Position numbers and translations under genes: made by a program. This document shows, piece after piece, positions 59,261 to 64,000 of a DNA stretch of 64,000 nt; the stretch's first letter is position 1, and each line of letters begins with the position of its first letter. The notes beneath the pieces were generated by a model. It searched no databases and was not told the origin of the DNA. It worked only from the letters and a program-made list of their open reading frames with translations. The DNA is from Pelodera strongyloides (Eukaryota; Nematoda; Chromadorea; Rhabditida; Rhabditidae), in assembly GCA_036852015.1 (NCBI GenBank), contig JAANDG010000005.1:310001-374000 (forward strand), written 5' to 3'.

Positions 59261-60549
59261 GTCTTTCTGCGGTGCTGTCAGCAATGTACTCCCAGCTCCT
59301 AGCATCGATCAGCGTTGTACATAATTGGTCAATAATAGTGCGGCTTTTTTCGAATTTATAAGTGTTTGCTTGTCCTAAAATTGCATCAAATTCGCCTGTC
59401 GGCCCTTTCAGTTTCAATTAGCCCAGCATCACTATTTCATTCGTCTTTCTGTCTTTTCCCTCGTCGTTTTGTGTGTTCTCTTGCTGTCTCTCTTTCCGAC
59501 TCTCCATTGATTAACATGAATTGACAGTTGCGCTCCCCATGCACTAACATAGTGGCAATTTTCGGGAACGGCAACACACTCGAGACGAGACGCGGTCACT
59601 AAAAACCACGTACTACGTAAACTGCATAGACCAAAGACTACACAATACTACACTAAATACTGCAACCTATAATTATCCAACTACTTACTGCTGTGAATTT
59701 TGCATACCCGGGCATTAACCTAATTTTGAAAACGTCCATGGCTCTGCTAGCCTGTTAATATAAATACAAATTACAGTATTCGTACTCGACGATTTGGCCT
59801 ATTATCTAATTTTATTCGTTGTTAAACTACGAACTACAGTACTCCCATTGTCTTATTCGAAGTATTCGTTCCCCAAATTTATTATAAAGTTATTTTATAA
59901 AGCAGGAGGAGACGGACGTCTATTATAAATTCGGATTCCGATATCTATACATCACTCGCAAGCAACTAACTTGTTTGGCTAGTAGTGTAGTGGGTTGGCA
60001 GTGTTTCCTTTAGAAACCTATGTTTGTGAATTCTAACAATTCCTGTGACGTACAAATATTTGTACAATGACCGCGCGCATGTCTACATGAATATGGTTTT
60101 TCTGATTGCTGCAAATTTCTTTGATTCGATGTACACTCGGAACTCGACGAATTTGGAAGATTTATTCTCGTTTTCTTTTTCGGAGACCTATGATGCTGAT
60201 CTGCGTGGGTTTTGGCTTTTGCGAGAAGATTGGTAGAGAGTTGTCCGATGGCTTCGTGTCTTAATTGGTTTTTCTTATGTAGTTAAGTAGTAGCGTGGTC
60301 ACTGTATTAGTGAATTCTTTCAGCGTTATCGTTATAGTAGTGTTTGACGTCGTGGTAGCAGTGGCAAAAAAGGACTAACATATATTTGGAGTATTATTCG
60401 TGGACAGTTCAAGTTCAAGTGTACAGACTCAGTAATTGAATGTACTATTGGTTTAATATAGTTGTTTCGTATGTTTATGTTTTAGGCTCTATCTTATTGT
60501 CAATGTATTCCGTATTATTTCAGCTTCATCAACGGGTACTTATCCCTTA

Positions 60550-63500
60550 ATGGGTAACGGGTTATCGTTAGCTGTGGCAATATTTTCCCCGCTCTCCTAT
60601 GTGGGATTTTTGTATATTTTCGACCGGAATGGCACGGACAGGAATGATCCGATTTCGGTGAAAAGGAGGTAAGATTTAGTGATAATATTTATTTCTAAAA
60701 CACCCAGCTCATGCGTATATGCATAATACAGTATCATACACCCCTATGTAACACTTACTTGATAACATTTGAATTACTGTAAAGGTTCTTATGTAGAGGA
60801 CTTTATGAATTCAGTATGCTCTTGGCTCTTGATAGTTACTTATTAATTATGTAATTAGCTGCCGGCGTCAATATGCCGCTCACTATGACAGACTTATATT
60901 GGAGCGATTTAGTTACTGTATATTTCAGAACGGTAGCAGCCATTGTCAACAATATCTGTTCTCTGGCTCTCACTTTCTATGCATTGAGCGCATCGAACCA
61001 CTCGGATCCGTTTAGATTGATGGGTTTCAAGAGTGAAGTGAGATTTTTTAATTTCAAATTTATTTCACCATCATTAACAATGTATACTTGTTACCTAATC
61101 GCTACGTTTTTTTGAGAATTGAGAATACGTCCATGCAGTCTGACTTTGTAATTTACTGTTTCTCGGTATGGGTATTTTCCGGATTTTCTTTCTACGTGTA
61201 AGCCCCATAAGCCAAGAGCTGGTCCGCCTTGTATTTGAGAATTGAGCATGGGACCGCAGTTCGGGATAGTTCTGTGCCAGTCATGTGTCTATAGATGTAG
61301 TCCTACCCTTCTTTTTGCCTTCAGGGTCTAGTAGCCGCAGTCTCAATCTCGGCCCTTCTGACGACCGTCCTTTACCTGGGAAATCTGACCATAATGTACT
61401 TTGACGGACATCTTGGATCGATTTTCAGTGAGTGTGTAGGTAGTGAGTATATAACCTGGGCATAATGTAAACCCAGCGCTTGGCTCAGACAGTCTCCGTG
61501 GGCACATTTTCACGGTTTGGTGAATTGATCAAAATATCCGCCCCAAGTTAAAGGGATCATCTATATTTACGCACTGGCTTTATGTCCTGATGTATCTAGT
61601 TCTAGTTTGATATATACAGGTAGTAAACGAGCACAGTACGACACGTTATTTTGAATACAAATGGCACAAATGTTCTTCATCTCTCCGCGTACTGTATGTA
61701 GTGCGGGTTACACTTATGTATGTGCGGTTATGGCACAAATGTTTGCATATAGTACATGGTAACGGTCTTATGCCGTATATTTCACTAACCACGTGATATG
61801 TGGCTTTAAGTTTAGGGCCTTGATCTAAAAAAACTTTAATTCTTGCTGGTTTTCAGGCTTTTCTGAGTGGAAGAAGTCATTAGCACAGCCAACATGGAGA
61901 CGAGATATGATTATCGTGGGTTTTTCCAATGAATTTAGAATGTGTATTATATGTATTCGTTTATTTATGCTTTTAAAGCGGTATGTCATGTGAGCTTGAA
62001 TGTATGTTGGTACTTGGTACTATTGCATTCCCATATATCAATAAGAAAATTGTATACTAGCCGAAAATTCTAAGTCATGGCTGTTATATTCTGTGCATTT
62101 GCTTGCGGCGTAGAGTGCACCACATTTTGTATTAATTCAGGCGTGTGCAAGTATCCAAAACACCTTGCAACCTTGTGCCGATACCGCTGTCTAACGGGTG
62201 TTTTGCAAACTGTTATTATTTAAAATGTCACAAATACATATTGCATGTACATGAATATTTACGTGAGAATTTCTCTAAGAAAAAGCTGACCAAAACTGCA
62301 TGTTTCAAAAGGTGCACTTATTTGGCGATGCACTGCGAAAGTCATTTCAAAACTTTTTCTTTGCGTTGATACTTGCGACGCACCACATTTGTATTAATTC
62401 TGGCATGTGCAAGTGTCCAAAACGTACGTCCGAGTGCACAACCGAGGGTTCTGCATCGGCAGGCGGTATACTTAAATGTTCCAGGCGCCAGTCACCGAGG
62501 AAATCGCGTTTCGAAGTTGTTCAGCGTCTCTAATGGCGACTTGTTTAACGATGAAACAGACCATACTCATTGGTGAGCGTTGGTTTTAAAGAGATCCAAG
62601 ATGAATTGGTTTCAGGACTTCAGATTGCTACCTGTGTCCAACTGTATCGCATCGCTATTAGTTAGGTTACCTAACTAATAGCGATGGAAGTTAGGTTAGG
62701 AGTCTATGTGGTACTACACATCCTCGCACTTGTAATGTTTGTGTGTAAATATAGTAATTATTAAAAACCATCGACTCGATGGTCGACATCGACCATCGAC
62801 TAGTGGGTACCTAGCTACGCGAACACTGACGAAACTCGCGTGATGCGCGGCGAGACCCTGGCGCAAGTATTTCTTGCGGTGAATAGTAGACGCGCGCAAA
62901 TTATGTGAAAGCGAAAATTGATGCAGAACCAGTTAAGGGTGTGCGCGTGCGCGGCGACTTCGCCCTACCTTAACCAGGTTTTCGCGCAGAGTGCCCACTG
63001 CAGTGGCGCGGACCTGGCGAAGGTTGGGCGATTTGCGCGACGAGTTGACGCACCTTTTTTTTCTCGGCGGACTATCAAAGGCTTGCCTTGATTCTACTGA
63101 TGTATTTGTTATTGCAGCTCCGCTAGCGTTTTCTTTGTCCCATCTGCATCATATTGGTGACGACTATAGAAAAGGAGCCACTGTGGGACAAGCACTACTT
63201 AGAAGAGGTAAGAAATGGAATTGTATATTTGGGTTACGGTATTCTCCCTTCCCTCTCTCGATTCTCTCTCTCTCGTTTTCTCTCTCTCTAGTTCATTGGT
63301 AATTTATTGGGGTTATCTGCCATACTTATATTCTACATCGATTGTTGTATGTTTAGTCGTCCAAGGTCTATACACCTACGCTTTCGGAGCCTATGCCACG
63401 TTTATTTTCTTGCGGACAGGTTGGGTTTTTTTTATCTCGTACGAGTGTAAGAGTAGGATATTAATCCTCAGCATTGCACTTACTTCGTGTCCATTCTTTT

Positions 63501-63749
63501 GTTAGCTCTTATAGCATTTTCCCAGTGGAATAAGGAGAGCTTTTGCGACTCCCGATAAAAGGCGATGATTTTCTTTGTATTATTAGGGAGTATGTTCGCA
63601 GATAGATGCCAAAAATTTCGGTGTACTGTACTGATGTACTTATATTCTGTTTGTATCAGGTCATATCTCTGCACCAATTGTGACACACGCGATATGCAAC
63701 GGAATGGGACTTCCAATGCTGCATGAGATTGGAAATTATACGAAAAGAG
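60550..63749 (+). CDS. RCE1: CAAX prenyl protease 2 (RCE1), 3' end beyond window
   Basis: RCE1 is the endoplasmic reticulum intramembrane protease that removes the last three residues of prenylated CAAX proteins such as Ras (family knowledge). Exons: 60550-60668, 60929-61037, 61325-61427, 61857-61915, 62485-62572, 63118-63207, 63357-63419, 63660-63749, all GT-AG and in phase, giving 240 residues so far against about 329 in human. Visible are a first membrane segment with LSYVGFLYIF then VKRR, LMGFKSE, the glutamate motif APVTEEIAFRSC (E135, E136, R140), HLHH (H168), FGAYATFIFLRTGHIS and THAICNGMG (H220, N224); these are the catalytic set of the family. The exon 7 acceptor (TTTAG at 63356) was chosen over a later AAG because it restores the family spacing. 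An acceptor at 60523 leaves the frame open upstream of the ATG, so an earlier coding exon is possible. The last exon ends in a donor (GTGAGA); the C-terminus must lie past 63750. Confidence 0.93.
61743..61811. mobile_element. MITE family B-like right half in RCE1 intron 3
   Basis: AACCACGTGATATGTGGCTTTAAG resembles the family B right end (complement of CTTAAAGC...ACGTGG), preceded by TTTGCATATAGTACATGG. A left end of the same family (TTAAAGCGGTATGTCATGTG) occurs at 61973 in the next intron. Confidence 0.45.
61973..62045. mobile_element. MITE family B, left half in RCE1 intron 4
   Basis: TTTAAAGCGGTATGTCATGTG followed by GCATTCCCATATATCAATAA, as in family B. No right end is found. Confidence 0.5.
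62650..62686. repeat. Perfect palindrome, 18-bp arms, 1-bp centre, in RCE1 intron 5
   Basis: CATCGCTATTAGTTAGGT, one T, then the exact complement. A further TTAGGTTAGG follows. The very short loop favours a cruciform or replication-slippage origin over a small RNA hairpin. Confidence 0.9.
62777..62798. repeat. Short palindrome in RCE1 intron 5
   Basis: CGATGGTCGA and TCGACCATCG flank the dinucleotide CA, inside a cluster of ATCGAC repeats (62769-62800). Confidence 0.8.
63252..63291 (+). repeat. CT-rich tract in RCE1 intron 6
   Basis: CTCTCTCTC with short interruptions, ending about 65 bp before exon 7. It could serve as a remote polypyrimidine tract, but the chosen acceptor lies beyond it. 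Confidence 0.7.
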
Positions 63750-64000
63750 GTGAGAATTTAATTAGCATATAAGGAAAAGTCTCTAATTGGCTTTCTGTAG
63801 ACGCATGTATGCTAATTACATGTGTTACCCTTGAAAGGGTACCGTATTATGGTGGTTTGGAGGAGCGCAGAAGTTTTTCCGTGGATAAATTATAGCTATG
63901 TGATAGCACTTTTCTGTCATTGTTTTGACGGGCAGATATCGATGAACTGGGATTAGTATTGTTAACTATAAGATAACGATTACAATTTAGGACAGCGAAC

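Overview
The window is eukaryotic genomic DNA. Its genes are split by short GT-AG introns, spacing is wide, and introns and spacers are full of small transposons and microsatellites. Gene content (a KLHDC3-type kelch protein, the CAAX protease RCE1, a jockey/CR1-like LINE, a Ty3/gypsy-like LTR element) suggests an invertebrate animal or close relative. The species cannot be fixed from the sequence. There are no operons, CRISPR arrays or bacterial features.

Layout. 1-26.5 kb is mostly gene-poor: CT/GA microsatellites, a 34-bp minisatellite (about 2.3 kb), a 414-bp foldback element (3.9 kb), a compact LTR retrotransposon on the minus strand with apparently identical LTRs and a perfect 5-bp target duplication (5.2-7.5 kb), two copies of a tRNA-like SINE candidate (15.9 and 16.7 kb), and one unassigned exon candidate (23.8 kb). 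26.5-31.7 kb holds a complete seven-exon plus-strand gene for a 369-residue protein with two aromatic 'YYD..DGYYYE..GWR' repeats, which I do not recognise. 31.7-49 kb is again gene-poor: exon-like fragments on both strands, a zinc-finger remnant, several inverted-repeat elements, two perfect hairpins and a 5'-truncated LINE with an open reverse transcriptase frame (44.9-46.8 kb). 49.1-55.9 kb is a complete 14-exon KLHDC3-like gene with MITEs in its introns. 56-58 kb holds a MITE cluster. 58.6-59.3 kb is a TCAGCG-rich repeat. 60.5-63.7 kb and beyond is RCE1, whose last exon(s) lie past the window edge.

The most notable items are: (i) an LTR element whose single open frame carries Gag, zinc knuckle and protease joined directly to an integrase C-terminal tail, with reverse transcriptase, RNase H and the integrase core absent, looking recently mobile and trans-dependent; (ii) the unrecognised two-repeat protein; (iii) a KLHDC3 relative with an acidic/arginine-rich insert and an altered BC-box; and (iv) a TTAA-flanked MITE family with well over a dozen copies here, two of them ending about 30 bp before KLHDC3 splice acceptors. 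The three genes act in separate processes (unknown, ubiquitin ligase substrate recognition, CAAX protein processing), and nothing suggests co-regulation.
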